Source of the DNA: an uncultured Bacilli bacterium
Lineage (GTDB): Bacteria > Bacillota_I > Bacilli_A > RF39 > UBA660
Reading direction: 5' to 3'
Assembly (NCBI GenBank): GCA_934098525.1
Contig: CAKONZ010000002.1
Span: 88,193 to 152,192, forward strand
DNA: 64,000 nucleotides
The position numbers and the translations under genes were made by a program. The notes below the pieces were generated by a model. The model saw only the letters and a list, made by a program, of their open reading frames with translations, searched no databases and was not told the origin of the DNA. Below, one piece after another: positions 37,333 to 46,307 of the stretch; within the stretch, counting starts at the first letter, position 1, and each line of letters starts with the position of its first letter.

Positions 37333-37665
37333 CTAAAAAATTGAACAATATACAATATGTTTTAATGTAGGATCTATATAACCCCCACCAGAACTTATAA
37401 TTAATGATAAAAGTGCATTAACAACAACTGGAACTAAAAACACTAAGATTCCAATAATAATTCTTGTAACCGCAGTCTTTTGTGCTTTCTTCATATTTTT
37501 TTCATCACCAGATGTAACAGCTACAATCATATCTTTCATAATTAAAACTACAATTAAAATTGGAACAACTATCTTAATAGCTAAAAAAGCATCTTTTAAA
37601 ATATTTACCATATCTTTTCCAAGTAAGTTATTAACAGCATCTTTACAATCAAATACACTATTCAT
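37333..37665 (-). CDS. Second VirB2-like pilin/TrbC-family protein (orphan)
   Basis: 110 residues with the same plan as the pilin at 19355-19696: short N-terminus with one Cys (FDCKD), a hydrophobic helix (IKIVVPILIVVLIM), a charged loop (SGDEKNMKKAQKTAVTR, compare GEDKEIKAAQKMLIKR), and a second helix ending in a Gly-rich stretch with a final Cys. It lies 18 kb from the secretion operon, between ssb and suf, with its own strong promoter and an almost absent leader. Confidence 0.75.
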   Translation of the reverse strand: MNSVFDCKDAVNNLLGKDMVNILKDAFLAIKIVVPILIVVLIMKDMIVAVTSGDEKNMKKAQKTAVTRIIIGILVFLVPVVVNALLSLIISSGGGYIDPTLKHIVYCSIF

Positions 37666-37680
37666 ATTATCACCAATTCC

Positions 37681-37709
37681 ATTATACAAAAATAAAAAGT
37701 AAATATCAA
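37681..37709 (-). promoter_or_regulatory. Promoter of the orphan pilin gene
   Basis: Minus-strand TTGATA (37704-37709), 17-base spacer and TATAAT (37681-37686). Its -35 lies inside the suf terminator hairpin, and the expected transcript start is only about 9 bases before the ATG. Confidence 0.7.
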
Positions 37710-37720
37710 TAATTTACTTT
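37696..37720 (-). terminator. suf operon terminator
   Basis: Minus-strand AAAGTAAAT (37712-37720) and ATTTACTTT (37696-37704) around a 7-base loop, followed by TTATTTTT. Confidence 0.7.
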
Positions 37721-37725
37721 CTATT

Positions 37726-39033
37726 TTACAAATTCTGTTTCAATAACTGATTAAGTTCCACTGCATACTCAAGCGGCAACTCTTGTTTGAACCTATCAAC
37801 AAAACCAAGTATTATAGAATTAATAGCATCCTCTTCACTTAATCCTCTACTCATTAAATAAAATAACTTATCCTTATCTATTCTAGATACAGTTGCCTCA
37901 TGTTCAATAAAACTACTATCATTCCTAACAACATTATTAGGAATAGTATCACTGCTAGAATCATTATCCAATATTAAAGTATCACATTTAACTAACGAAT
38001 ATGAATTAACTGCCCCAGCCTTTATCTCTACCTTACCTCTAAAATCAGCTGAACCACTATTTTTTGCAATACTTTTAGAAATAATATTACTTGAAGTATT
38101 CTTACCAATATGAATCATTCTTGCTCCACTATCTTGTTCTTGACCTTTACTAGCAACACTTACTGTTATACATGTTCCCTTAGAATTATTCCCTTTTAAA
38201 ACACAACATGGATACTTCATAGTTTTATAAGAACCAATATTTCCATCAATCCACTCCATTACTCCATTATCCTCTACCAAGGCTCTTTTAGTAACTAAAT
38301 TATATACATTAGTAGCCCAATTTTGAATAGTAGAATATCTACACTTACTATTCTTGCCAACATAAATCTCAACAACAGCAGCATGTAAATTACTACTAGA
38401 ATAACTCTTAGCAGTACATCCTTCTATATAATGAAGTTCACTATTATCATCAACAACAATTAAAGTTCTTTCAAATTGTCCTAAATCCTTACTACTAATT
38501 CTAAAATAACTTTGAAGTGGTCTATCTAACTTTGTATTCTTAGGAATATATATAAAACTACCTCCTGAAAAAACTGCCCCATTTAAAGCTGTAAACTTAT
38601 TCTCATTAGGATTTACAATCTTAGAAAAATACTTTTTAACCAAATCAGGATATTTTTTAAAAGCATCTTCAATAGAAGTAAAAATAACATTCTTTTCTTC
38701 TAATTCTTTTATCATATTATGATAAATAACTTCACTTTCATATTGAACACCAATACCATCCATTTTTTCCTCAGAAGAAACAACTCCTAATGAACAAAAC
38801 TCCCCACTTATAGATTTATCAATATTATTCCATGAATTATTAAGTCCAATATCATCACTCTTATAATAAACTATCTTATCAAAATCTAAATCTATCTTAG
38901 GACCAAAAGAAGGTAAATCAATATCATTAAAAGCCTTATAACATTTTAAACGATAATCTAATATATCTTTATCTTCACCTTTAAACTCTGATATTTTCCT
39001 AATTTTTTCTTCATTTAAACCTTCAATAATCAT
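37726..39033 (-). CDS. sufB: Fe-S cluster scaffold subunit SufB
   Basis: Core of the SufBCD scaffold on which iron-sulfur clusters are built. 435 residues with the SufB beta-helix: ALNGAVFSGGSFIYIPKN, GCTAKSYSSSNLHAAVVEIYV, QNWATNVYNLVTKRA, SRGLSEEDAINSIILGF. Slightly shorter than typical SufB (about 465) at the N-terminus. Last gene of the operon sufC-sufD-sufS-sufU-sufB. Confidence 0.96.
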   Translation of the reverse strand: MIIEGLNEEKIRKISEFKGEDKDILDYRLKCYKAFNDIDLPSFGPKIDLDFDKIVYYKSDDIGLNNSWNNIDKSISGEFCSLGVVSSEEKMDGIGVQYESEVIYHNMIKELEEKNVIFTSIEDAFKKYPDLVKKYFSKIVNPNENKFTALNGAVFSGGSFIYIPKNTKLDRPLQSYFRISSKDLGQFERTLIVVDDNSELHYIEGCTAKSYSSSNLHAAVVEIYVGKNSKCRYSTIQNWATNVYNLVTKRALVEDNGVMEWIDGNIGSYKTMKYPCCVLKGNNSKGTCITVSVASKGQEQDSGARMIHIGKNTSSNIISKSIAKNSGSADFRGKVEIKAGAVNSYSLVKCDTLILDNDSSSDTIPNNVVRNDSSFIEHEATVSRIDKDKLFYLMSRGLSEEDAINSIILGFVDRFKQELPLEYAVELNQLLKQNL

Positions 39034-39042
39034 ACCTAACCT

Positions 39043-39459
39043 CTATAATTTTTCTATCATTTTCCTAACAGCCTTAAGTGGCAACAAAGCACATGTTTTC
39101 CTATTTGGTTGTAAATATATATCATCATACACAACTAAATCTTTTAATACTTCTTTATCATATTCTTTTTCATTAATCATATTTTCATAATTAATCAAAA
39201 TATTTTTAACCTCATCAACATTTTTTCCAACAAGATTTCTTAACATAATAGAAGTAGCACTAGTACTAATAGCACAAGCTTCCCCATCAAAATAAACATC
39301 AACAATATAGTTATCTTTTACTGAAAAATATATATCTAAATTATCAATACAAGACTCATTATTAGTATTTATTTTAATATAATCACCATCAGGTACCATT
39401 TTATGATAAGGATTTTGATAATTATCCAAAATAATAACTCTTTTCATTTCTTTTTCCAT
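39043..39459 (-). CDS. sufU: Sulfur-transfer/zinc protein SufU
   Basis: 138 residues. Partners SufS by accepting persulfide sulfur. The three zinc-binding cysteines are in SCIDN, GEACAIST and KTCALLPL, matching the SufU positions with Asp next to the first. The ATG directly follows the sufS stop codon (TAA-ATG). Firmicutes-type SufU, not SufE, fits the inferred lineage. Confidence 0.93.
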   Translation of the reverse strand: MEKEMKRVIILDNYQNPYHKMVPDGDYIKINTNNESCIDNLDIYFSVKDNYIVDVYFDGEACAISTSATSIMLRNLVGKNVDEVKNILINYENMINEKEYDKEVLKDLVVYDDIYLQPNRKTCALLPLKAVRKMIEKL

Positions 39460-40656
39460 TTAAATCACCACATCAAATATTTGTCTTGAATTACGTAAAA
39501 CTTCAATTAATTTATCTATTTCTTCTTTAGTATTATAAAAATACAAACTTATACGACATGTATTTTTAATTCCTAACTCATCTTTTAACATTTTAGCACA
39601 ATGATTACCTGCTCTAACACATATATGATAATGATTCAAATAAACTGAAGTATCTTGTGCAAAAGCATTATCCAAATTAAATATAACAATAGAAGAATCA
39701 CTATTTTTATTATATATATTAACATTATCTATCTCTTCTAATTTTTCAAGCAAATAATCTTTAAGTTCTTTTTCATATTTGTTAACCTTTTCATACCCTA
39801 TACTCATAAAATAATCTATTGCTTCTCCCATACCAATAACACCTGCTATATTAGGAGTACCAGCCTCAAATCTTGTAGGAATACTTTTATACTCAACATC
39901 TCCGTTAACTTCAAAATAATTATTCATACCTCCTCCATAAAAAAGAGGTTTCATCTTCTCTAACAATTCATATTTACCATATAAAAATCCTACTCCAGTT
40001 GGACCTAACATTTTATGAGCTGAAAATGCAAGAAAAGAAACATTACATTCACAAACATCTATTTTCTTATGAGGAACACCTTGAGCACCATCAACAACAA
40101 AATAAATATTTTTATCATTACACAACTTTCCTATCTCTTTTAATGGTCTAACATCTCCAACTGTATTAGTAACATAAGCTAAAGAAATAACCTTTGTTTT
40201 TGGAGTAATCATCTTCTCAACATCAGAAATATCTATAGCAAGATTAGAATTAAGTGGAATATATTTAATAACTATACCTATTTCTTTACTAAGTTCAATC
40301 CATGGTAATACATTAGAAGCATGTTCTGATTTACTTAAAAGAACCTCATCGCCCTTTTTTAAAACATTTCTCATAAATCCAAACACAACCATGTTTAATC
40401 CCATTGTAGCACCACTTGTAAATATAATTTCATCACTTCTCTTAGCAGAAATTAACATTTTAACTTTATCTCTAACACCTTCATACATAGAATCAACTTT
40501 CAAACTATTATCATAATCTCCTCTATGTGCATTAGCAGTATACTTAGTATAATATTCATCTATTTTGTCAACCACACACTTTGGTTTAAAAGTAGTTGCA
40601 GAATTATCAAAATATATAAAATTTTCATTTAATATTGCAAAATCTTCTCTATTCAA
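39460..40656 (-). CDS. sufS: Cysteine desulfurase SufS
   Basis: PLP enzyme that takes sulfur from cysteine. 398 residues; PLP lysine in FSAHKMLGPTGVG, DGAQGVPHK, and the active-site cysteine in VRAGNHCAKM. Start is TTG at 40656, supported by GGAGGTGAT spaced correctly. Fourth-from-last position in the operon, directly before sufU with no gap. Confidence 0.96.
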   Translation of the reverse strand: MNREDFAILNENFIYFDNSATTFKPKCVVDKIDEYYTKYTANAHRGDYDNSLKVDSMYEGVRDKVKMLISAKRSDEIIFTSGATMGLNMVVFGFMRNVLKKGDEVLLSKSEHASNVLPWIELSKEIGIVIKYIPLNSNLAIDISDVEKMITPKTKVISLAYVTNTVGDVRPLKEIGKLCNDKNIYFVVDGAQGVPHKKIDVCECNVSFLAFSAHKMLGPTGVGFLYGKYELLEKMKPLFYGGGMNNYFEVNGDVEYKSIPTRFEAGTPNIAGVIGMGEAIDYFMSIGYEKVNKYEKELKDYLLEKLEEIDNVNIYNKNSDSSIVIFNLDNAFAQDTSVYLNHYHICVRAGNHCAKMLKDELGIKNTCRISLYFYNTKEEIDKLIEVLRNSRQIFDVVI

Positions 40657-40660
40657 AATA

Positions 40661-41368
40661 TCACCTCCAATACTTTTCTAACATTTTTAAAATTAATTCC
40701 TTTTCTTCATATAAAAAATTCATATTTCCTAACAAAAATGATTTAGCAAGCATCTTATTAGCATCATCATAATTTATACCCCTGCTCATAAGATAAAATA
40801 TATCATCTTTTTTAAACTTTCCTATATATGCTGAATGATTAGCACTTATTTCATTATTATCCACAAATAAATTTGGTTTTATACTACTATTATTGTTATC
40901 CATAATAATAATTTTATTATCCTGATTACAAACAACATTTACACTTTCTTTTAAAATATATCCATTAATAATAAAATCAAGTTTTTTATCATTAATATTA
41001 ATTCCATGATTACAAGCATTACTACAAGTATTCTTTTTATTATGAAAAACACTCAAATTATAAACATTATCATGATCATTAATAGTTGAATAATTATAAT
41101 TAAGTTTAATATTTTCAACATTCAAATTCATTTTATTATCTATACTAGAATCCACACTAAAAATATTTAAATTTAAATTACTATTAATAATATAATTAGC
41201 GTTAATATTTGAATAAGAAACATATTCATACACTTTTATATTTCTATTACAAACAATATCTAATTTAATATCACAATCAATAAAATATATAATAGTATCT
41301 TTATCTAAATTTAATATACTAATATCTTTTCCCAATAATTTATTTGCTTCTACTCTTATTGTATTCAT
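40661..41368 (-). CDS. sufD: Fe-S assembly protein SufD (short)
   Basis: About 235 residues, clearly shorter than usual SufD (about 430). The conserved end is present: IGKFKKDDIFYLMSRGINYD, matching SufB/SufD C-termini, and SANHSAYIG. The N-terminal half of the beta-helix is much reduced and Asn-rich. ATG at 41368 chosen (GAGG 8 bases upstream). Position between sufC and sufS supports the call. Confidence 0.85.
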   Translation of the reverse strand: MNTIRVEANKLLGKDISILNLDKDTIIYFIDCDIKLDIVCNRNIKVYEYVSYSNINANYIINSNLNLNIFSVDSSIDNKMNLNVENIKLNYNYSTINDHDNVYNLSVFHNKKNTCSNACNHGININDKKLDFIINGYILKESVNVVCNQDNKIIIMDNNNSSIKPNLFVDNNEISANHSAYIGKFKKDDIFYLMSRGINYDDANKMLAKSFLLGNMNFLYEEKELILKMLEKYWR

Positions 41369-41372
41369 ATCT

Positions 41373-42131
41373 TTAATCCTCACTTACTGAAGAAGCACAA
41401 GAAAAAGAAATTTTATAACCAAACTTATCAATTTTATTAGCTAAAGATATATCTCCACTCATCTCGATTTTACCATCTTTTAAAACATGCACAAAATCAG
41501 GTTTAATATACTCAAGAATTCTAGGATAATGAGTAATCATTAAAACTGAAACATCCCGATTCTCCTCTAAATATTTATTTACATTATCACAAACAATTCT
41601 TAAACTATCAACATCCAAACCTGAATCTAATTCATCTAAAATAATAAACTTAGGTTTCAACATTTTCATTTGAATAATCTCATTCTTTTTCTTTTCACCA
41701 CCAGAGAAATTCTGATTAATTGGTCTATGCATCATTTCTTTACTTAATTCTAGATCTTTAAAAGAATTATCAAGATCAGTCATAAATTCATATAACCCAA
41801 CGTTACCATTAACACTATTAACAGCAGTTCTTAAAAACTCTGAATTTGTAACTCCATCTATCTCAATAGGATTTTGAAAAGCCAAAAATATACCTAATCT
41901 AGCTCTTTCTGAAACATTAAGATCCAAAATTGATTTACCATCACATAAAATATCACCAGAAATAACATCATATCCTTCTTTTCCCATAATAGTATTTGAT
42001 AAACTAGATTTACCAACACCATTTGGTCCCATAATAACATGAATTTCTCCTTTTTTTATATCTAAAGATAGTCCTTTTAGCACTTCTTTTCCAAACACAT
42101 TTACAAATAAATTTGATATATTAACATTCAT
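41373..42131 (-). CDS. sufC: SUF ATPase SufC
   Basis: ABC-type ATPase of the SufBCD scaffold; 252 residues. Walker A GPNGVGKSS, QNPIEIDGV Q-loop region, signature FSGGEKKKNEI and FIILDELDSGLDVD are exact for SufC. First gene of the operon, with a promoter at 42147-42175. Confidence 0.97.
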   Translation of the reverse strand: MNVNISNLFVNVFGKEVLKGLSLDIKKGEIHVIMGPNGVGKSSLSNTIMGKEGYDVISGDILCDGKSILDLNVSERARLGIFLAFQNPIEIDGVTNSEFLRTAVNSVNGNVGLYEFMTDLDNSFKDLELSKEMMHRPINQNFSGGEKKKNEIIQMKMLKPKFIILDELDSGLDVDSLRIVCDNVNKYLEENRDVSVLMITHYPRILEYIKPDFVHVLKDGKIEMSGDISLANKIDKFGYKISFSCASSVSED

Positions 42132-42146
42132 AAAATCACCAACTAT

Positions 42147-42175
42147 ATTCTAGCACTAAAAGTATAAATAAACAA
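42147..42175 (-). promoter_or_regulatory. suf operon promoter
   Basis: Minus-strand TTGTTT (42170-42175), 17-base spacer and TAGAAT (42147-42152), 16 bases before the sufC start. Confidence 0.55.
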
Positions 42176-42185
42176 GAAAAATAAA

Positions 42186-42204
42186 AAGCTTAATAACTAA
42201 GCTT
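42186..42204 (-). terminator. Terminator of the adhesin gene
   Basis: AAGCTTA / TAAGCTT seven-base arms (42198-42204 and 42186-42192) followed by TTTATTTTT on the minus strand. Confidence 0.7.
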
Positions 42205-44805
42205 TCTTCTCTTCATTAACACATAAGTACCAGCAATAATTAACGCCGCACCAAGTGTAACAATCATAATATTTTTAAAAGTTCCGGTAATTGGAACAAT
42301 AGTATCCTCAACATCATTATATACAATAATTGTTTTACCATCTACTCCAATATTTTCATTATCATTAATAATCAATATATCACCATTATCACCCAAAATA
42401 AATTGAACTTCAGTAGTAATTTGTTTATATCCTTTAGGAGCAACAACTTCTTTTAAAGTATACATTCCAGGTTCTAAATTAAACTTTTTACTACCATTTC
42501 CATCACTAACAAATCTAACTACTTCATTGCCATTTTCATCAATAATAGTAATACTAGCACCAGGTATCTCTTTACCACTAACAATATCTGCTTTAGATAA
42601 ATTAATATATGTAGGTTCATTTTTTATAATTAAAGTATTATCTTTTAAAATAATTAAATCACTAGAATCAACATCATACTCTAAATAATCATCATATTCA
42701 CTACCATTATATTTTTTAATAGTGCCATCATTCTTAACTTCAAATATAAAAGTATAAAATAAATTTTCATAACCAATTGGAGCATAATCTTCGTATACCG
42801 CATATACACCAGGAACTACAGCAATTTCTTCAGCTTGGTCTGATGTAATAAAAGTATCTTCAGAAAAAGAACCATCATCAAGTTTAACAATTCTTATTTT
42901 ACTACCAGGTAAATTAGTAGTAAGATCATCATCAAATATTGAAACTTTTTTTATTCTCATTTTAATATTATCATTAATAATTTTTTTAGTAATATTTTTA
43001 GTAAGATAAATTGGTGAAACAGTATCATCTGTTATAAATCCATCCGGAGCTTTAACCTCCTTCAAATAATATGTTCCATATCTCAATCTAGTAATAGTAA
43101 GTTTACCATTACTATCAGTAACTAACTCAGAATCTTCTATTTTACTTCCATCATAATGAGTAGCAATAGAATTACACATAGAATCTCTACATAAAGTAAA
43201 TTTAGCTCCAGGCAAGAAGTTTTCATTAGAATCAGTCTTTAAAATATTTAATGAAAAATATTGATCATTAAACATATAAACATTTTTAGTAGCTCCTTTA
43301 GAAACATCTACTTTCATACATGAATTACTAATAATATAGCCATCAGGAACTGAATACTCTTTTAAATAATAAGTTGCAGCTTTTAAATGAGTAATATTAG
43401 CAACACCAGAAGCATCTGTAGTAATTAAAGAAATATCATCACCCTTATAATTAGTAGAAACTACATTACTACAAGAACTATCAGAATATAATTTAAACTT
43501 AACTGATCCAACTGGTTTTGAACTATTAGTAGTCTTAGTTATCTTTATAGCTCCTAAAGGTTCATTTTTAATAGAAATAGTAGAAGTCTCTCCAGCTGTT
43601 AAAACAACCTTATTACAAGTACTATTTAAAATATAACCATCTATAGTAGCTAACTCTTTAACATAATAAGTACCAGCAGTCAAATTAGCCTTTTCTATAA
43701 TACCATCACTATCCGTAACTAAATTAGTATCAATAGCAGTACTACAAGAACTATCAGAATATAATCCAAACTTAACTCCCTTTAAAAATTTATTAGTAAC
43801 AGAATTAACCTTCTTAATCAAAACACTACCAAGTGTAGGACTCATATTAGAAGTAGCAGAATCCTTCTTAACAAAATCTTTTTTAACTGTCTTATTCTCA
43901 GAATCAAAATAACCTAAACTTTGTAATGCTGAAGAACTACTAGATAAAGCTCTACCAGTAGTAGAATTAAAATATTTTTTTCCTGTAGAATTAAGTGCCC
44001 CATTTGTAACATAACCGCTATAATAATACATCTTTAAAACAGGCATATTATAAGTACAAGAAGTAGAATATTTACCCTCAACATTTATTCTAAATGTCGA
44101 AGCAGTAGTAACAGAACTAGGTATTTTTACAGTCAAAGTCTTAGCAGAAATATTAGATCCACTATTAACTTTACTAGAACCATTATAAACTAAAACACCA
44201 CTAGGTCCTGAAAATGTAACTGTATATGAAGTAATACTCTTAGTATATTTAATTGTCGCTGTTGCAACATAATAATCTTTTTCTAAAGTAAACTTAGAAA
44301 CACTAACATCGATAGTAGAACCATCATCTACTGCATTTTTATTATTAGATGAATCACATACTCCACTAACATATGTATACTTTGAACAAGCTGTTGTACT
44401 ATTATGATTCTTTTGAATATAGCTCTTAACTTTATAGTCTTCAGCAAGCATTGGCACATCACCTGTTAAACCTGACCAGCTATGATCATCATTCCAATAA
44501 TTAGTGGCAACCTTTGTTTCAATAAAAGCACATGCAGGACCAACACCCTTTATATCATAACTACTAATTCTCGTATAACTATTTCCAGATGTAGATGGAA
44601 TTCTATAATCTTTGTCCAAACAATACAATCTGTTATTATTTGAACTATCATAAATTACATGATACCATGCGTCACAATTACTAGCATTATTTCCAACTCC
44701 TACTTGATTAGATTTCATTTTAGCAGTCAAAGCAAAAACACTAACTGGTAAAATAGTTAATATCATAAATAAAAGCATTAAACAAACTTTGAAACTCTTT
44801 TTCAC
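42190..44805 (-). CDS. Sortase-anchored adhesin with SpaA/Cna-B-type repeats
   Basis: About 871 residues. A signal peptide ends near ALTA, followed by a Cys-containing N-terminal region (~300 residues; YCLDKD, GPACAF). Five prealbumin-like SpaA/Cna-B domains follow, each ending in a YxLKE-type E-box (YYVKELATIDGY, YYLKEYSVPDGY, YYLKEVKAPDGF, YAVYEDYAPIGY, YTLKEVVAPKGY) that supports internal isopeptide bonds. The C-terminus has a sorting signal: PITGT, a hydrophobic helix and KRRK. No sortase is in the window. Start is GTG at 44805 for its AGGAGATG spacing. It probably mediates surface attachment. Confidence 0.88.
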   Translation of the reverse strand: MKKSFKVCLMLLFMILTILPVSVFALTAKMKSNQVGVGNNASNCDAWYHVIYDSSNNNRLYCLDKDYRIPSTSGNSYTRISSYDIKGVGPACAFIETKVATNYWNDDHSWSGLTGDVPMLAEDYKVKSYIQKNHNSTTACSKYTYVSGVCDSSNNKNAVDDGSTIDVSVSKFTLEKDYYVATATIKYTKSITSYTVTFSGPSGVLVYNGSSKVNSGSNISAKTLTVKIPSSVTTASTFRINVEGKYSTSCTYNMPVLKMYYYSGYVTNGALNSTGKKYFNSTTGRALSSSSSALQSLGYFDSENKTVKKDFVKKDSATSNMSPTLGSVLIKKVNSVTNKFLKGVKFGLYSDSSCSTAIDTNLVTDSDGIIEKANLTAGTYYVKELATIDGYILNSTCNKVVLTAGETSTISIKNEPLGAIKITKTTNSSKPVGSVKFKLYSDSSCSNVVSTNYKGDDISLITTDASGVANITHLKAATYYLKEYSVPDGYIISNSCMKVDVSKGATKNVYMFNDQYFSLNILKTDSNENFLPGAKFTLCRDSMCNSIATHYDGSKIEDSELVTDSNGKLTITRLRYGTYYLKEVKAPDGFITDDTVSPIYLTKNITKKIINDNIKMRIKKVSIFDDDLTTNLPGSKIRIVKLDDGSFSEDTFITSDQAEEIAVVPGVYAVYEDYAPIGYENLFYTFIFEVKNDGTIKKYNGSEYDDYLEYDVDSSDLIILKDNTLIIKNEPTYINLSKADIVSGKEIPGASITIIDENGNEVVRFVSDGNGSKKFNLEPGMYTLKEVVAPKGYKQITTEVQFILGDNGDILIINDNENIGVDGKTIIVYNDVEDTIVPITGTFKNIMIVTLGAALIIAGTYVLMKRRKLSY

Positions 44806-44873
44806 AACATCATCTCCTATTATCATATAAATTATAACACGTATAAAAATTAAATAAAAGATATAAATAAAAA

Positions 44874-44898
44874 AAATAAAAGGAAAAACCTTTTATTT
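44874..44898 (-). terminator. Terminator after the small-peptide genes
   Basis: Arms AAATAAAAGG (44874-44883) and CCTTTTATTT (44889-44898), followed on the minus strand by a T-rich run. Confidence 0.7.
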
Positions 44899-45012
44899 TT
44901 AGCAAGTAAAACTTGAACTTAAGATAATAGCAAGTAAGATATATAGAACTATTACTATTAATAATCCTGAACCTGTGCCTCTATTATCACATTTGTCATT
45001 ACACTTTTCCAT
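44899..45012 (-). CDS. 37-residue single-helix membrane peptide
   Basis: Starts MEKCNDKCDNRGTG, then one hydrophobic helix (LLIVIVLYILLAIIL) and a short SSSFTC tail. A GGAGGTGC site lies 5 bases before the ATG, overlapping the end region of the 25-residue peptide gene. The glycine-then-helix layout resembles YjcZ-type small sporulation membrane peptides; three Cys are unusual. A real gene is supported by its ribosome site and terminator. Confidence 0.65.
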   Translation of the reverse strand: MEKCNDKCDNRGTGSGLLIVIVLYILLAIILSSSFTC

Positions 45013-45023
45013 AATGCACCTCC

Positions 45024-45101
45024 TTAAATCCAAGCACCAAGTATAATAATTAATAAAATAAATAATACTAATACGATTGCAGATGATGAAACATAGTTCA
45101 T
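45024..45101 (-). CDS. 25-residue YjcZ-like membrane peptide
   Basis: MNYVSSSAIVLVLFILLIII followed by LGAWI and stop. This closely follows the YjcZ/SscA family of tiny sporulation-associated membrane peptides (xxFALIVVLFILLIIxG). AAGGAGGAATAGTT precedes the ATG, and 11 bases separate its stop from the next peptide gene. Function in a non-Bacillus host is unknown. Confidence 0.72.
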   Translation of the reverse strand: MNYVSSSAIVLVLFILLIIILGAWI

Positions 45102-45179
45102 AACTATTCCTCCTTTTTTCTTATTCTAGATTATTTTATGGGATATAGTAACTTTTTGTGAATATATATATCTAATTTA

Positions 45180-45208
45180 TTGTCATTTTTTTTAAATTTT
45201 GTTATGAT
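45180..45208 (+). promoter_or_regulatory. Promoter of the PrsA-like gene
   Basis: TTGTCA (45180-45185), 17-base spacer, TATGAT (45203-45208), then AAAGGAGGA before the start codon. Confidence 0.75.
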
Positions 45209-45238
45209 AATAGTGTAACTTTTAAAAGGAGGATAACA

Positions 45239-46222
45239 ATGAAAAAAGTTAATAAAATAATTATATTAGTTCTTTTTATTACACTTTTAGCAGGATGTGG
45301 AAAAACTATCCCAACTCTAAAAGATGGTACTCAAGCAGTAGCAACAATTGGTAAAGAATCTATTAGTGCTGAAGAACTATATCAAATATTAAAAACCCAA
45401 TATGGAAAAGATCAATTAATAAATTTAATTGATAAAAAAATCTTAGAAAAAAAATATGAAACTACAGAAGATGAAAAAAGTTATGTAAATGAAAAAGTAG
45501 AAGAAATGGAAAAATATGCTTCACAATATAACACAACAGTTGAATCTTTATTACAAGCATACTATGGAATTTCACTAGAACAATTTAAAGAACAAACTGC
45601 TCTAACATACAAAAGAGAATTAGCAGTAAAAGACGCTTTAAAAGATACAATAACTGAAAAAGAAATAGAAGAATATTATGATAAAAATATTTTCGGACAA
45701 ATCAATTGTAAACATATTTTAATTGCTCCTGAAACTTTAGATGGAATGACAGAAGAAGAAAAGAAAGAAGCAGAAGAAAAAGCTTTAGAAAAAGCTAAAT
45801 CAATTATTAAAAAATTAGATAAAGGTGAAGATTTTGATAAATTAGCCAAAAAATATTCAACTGATTCTGCAACTAAAGATAAAGGTGGAGATCTAGGATG
45901 GTTCAAATCTGGAGATATGCTTGAAGAATTTAGTAACGCTGCCTTTGCTCTTAAAAAAGGAAAATATACAACATCACCAGTTAAAACAAAATATGGTTAT
46001 CATATAATCTATAAAATAGATGAAGAAAAGAAACCAACATTAAAAGATTCAAAAGATGAAATTATTTCAGAATTAATAACTAACAAACTTTCTTCTGATT
46101 CAACTCTATATTATAAAACATTAGAAGATATAAGAAAAAATGCCAACTTAGAAATAGTAGATAGTGAATTAAAAAAAGCATATGATAGCTATATGAATGA
46201 ATTAAAAAATAAAAAGAATTAA
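45239..46222 (+). CDS. prsA: PrsA-like foldase lipoprotein (PpiC-type)
   Basis: Extracytoplasmic peptidyl-prolyl isomerase that helps exported proteins fold. Signal peptide with lipobox LLAGC (Cys ~20), SurA/PrsA N-terminal helical part (about 30-145), and a parvulin domain (about 150-260: INCKHILI, GGDLGWFKSGDM, KTKYGYHIIYK). A helical tail follows. 327 residues is normal. With its own promoter and terminator on the plus strand it is a single-gene unit, and it may serve the surface proteins encoded beside it. Confidence 0.94.
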   Translation: MKKVNKIIILVLFITLLAGCGKTIPTLKDGTQAVATIGKESISAEELYQILKTQYGKDQLINLIDKKILEKKYETTEDEKSYVNEKVEEMEKYASQYNTTVESLLQAYYGISLEQFKEQTALTYKRELAVKDALKDTITEKEIEEYYDKNIFGQINCKHILIAPETLDGMTEEEKKEAEEKALEKAKSIIKKLDKGEDFDKLAKKYSTDSATKDKGGDLGWFKSGDMLEEFSNAAFALKKGKYTTSPVKTKYGYHIIYKIDEEKKPTLKDSKDEIISELITNKLSSDSTLYYKTLEDIRKNANLEIVDSELKKAYDSYMNELKNKKN

Positions 46223-46281
46223 AAAATAAAGGGAGAACTTAAGAACAAAATTGTTCTATTAGTTCTTCCCTTTTATTTTAT
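46223..46281. terminator. Terminator between prsA and recX
   Basis: Long hairpin: AAAATAAAGGGAGAACT (46223-46239) with AGTTCTTCCCTTTTATTTT (46261-46279), two small bulges, and an inner GAAC/GTTC arm. It serves the convergent genes. Confidence 0.75.
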
Positions 46282-46307
46282 TCATAAACTTAATATCATT
46301 TATACTT

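Noticed and set aside
40661..41368. SufD as a truncated pseudogene
   Set aside because: It is short, but the frame is intact, the conserved C-terminus is present and operon spacing is normal.
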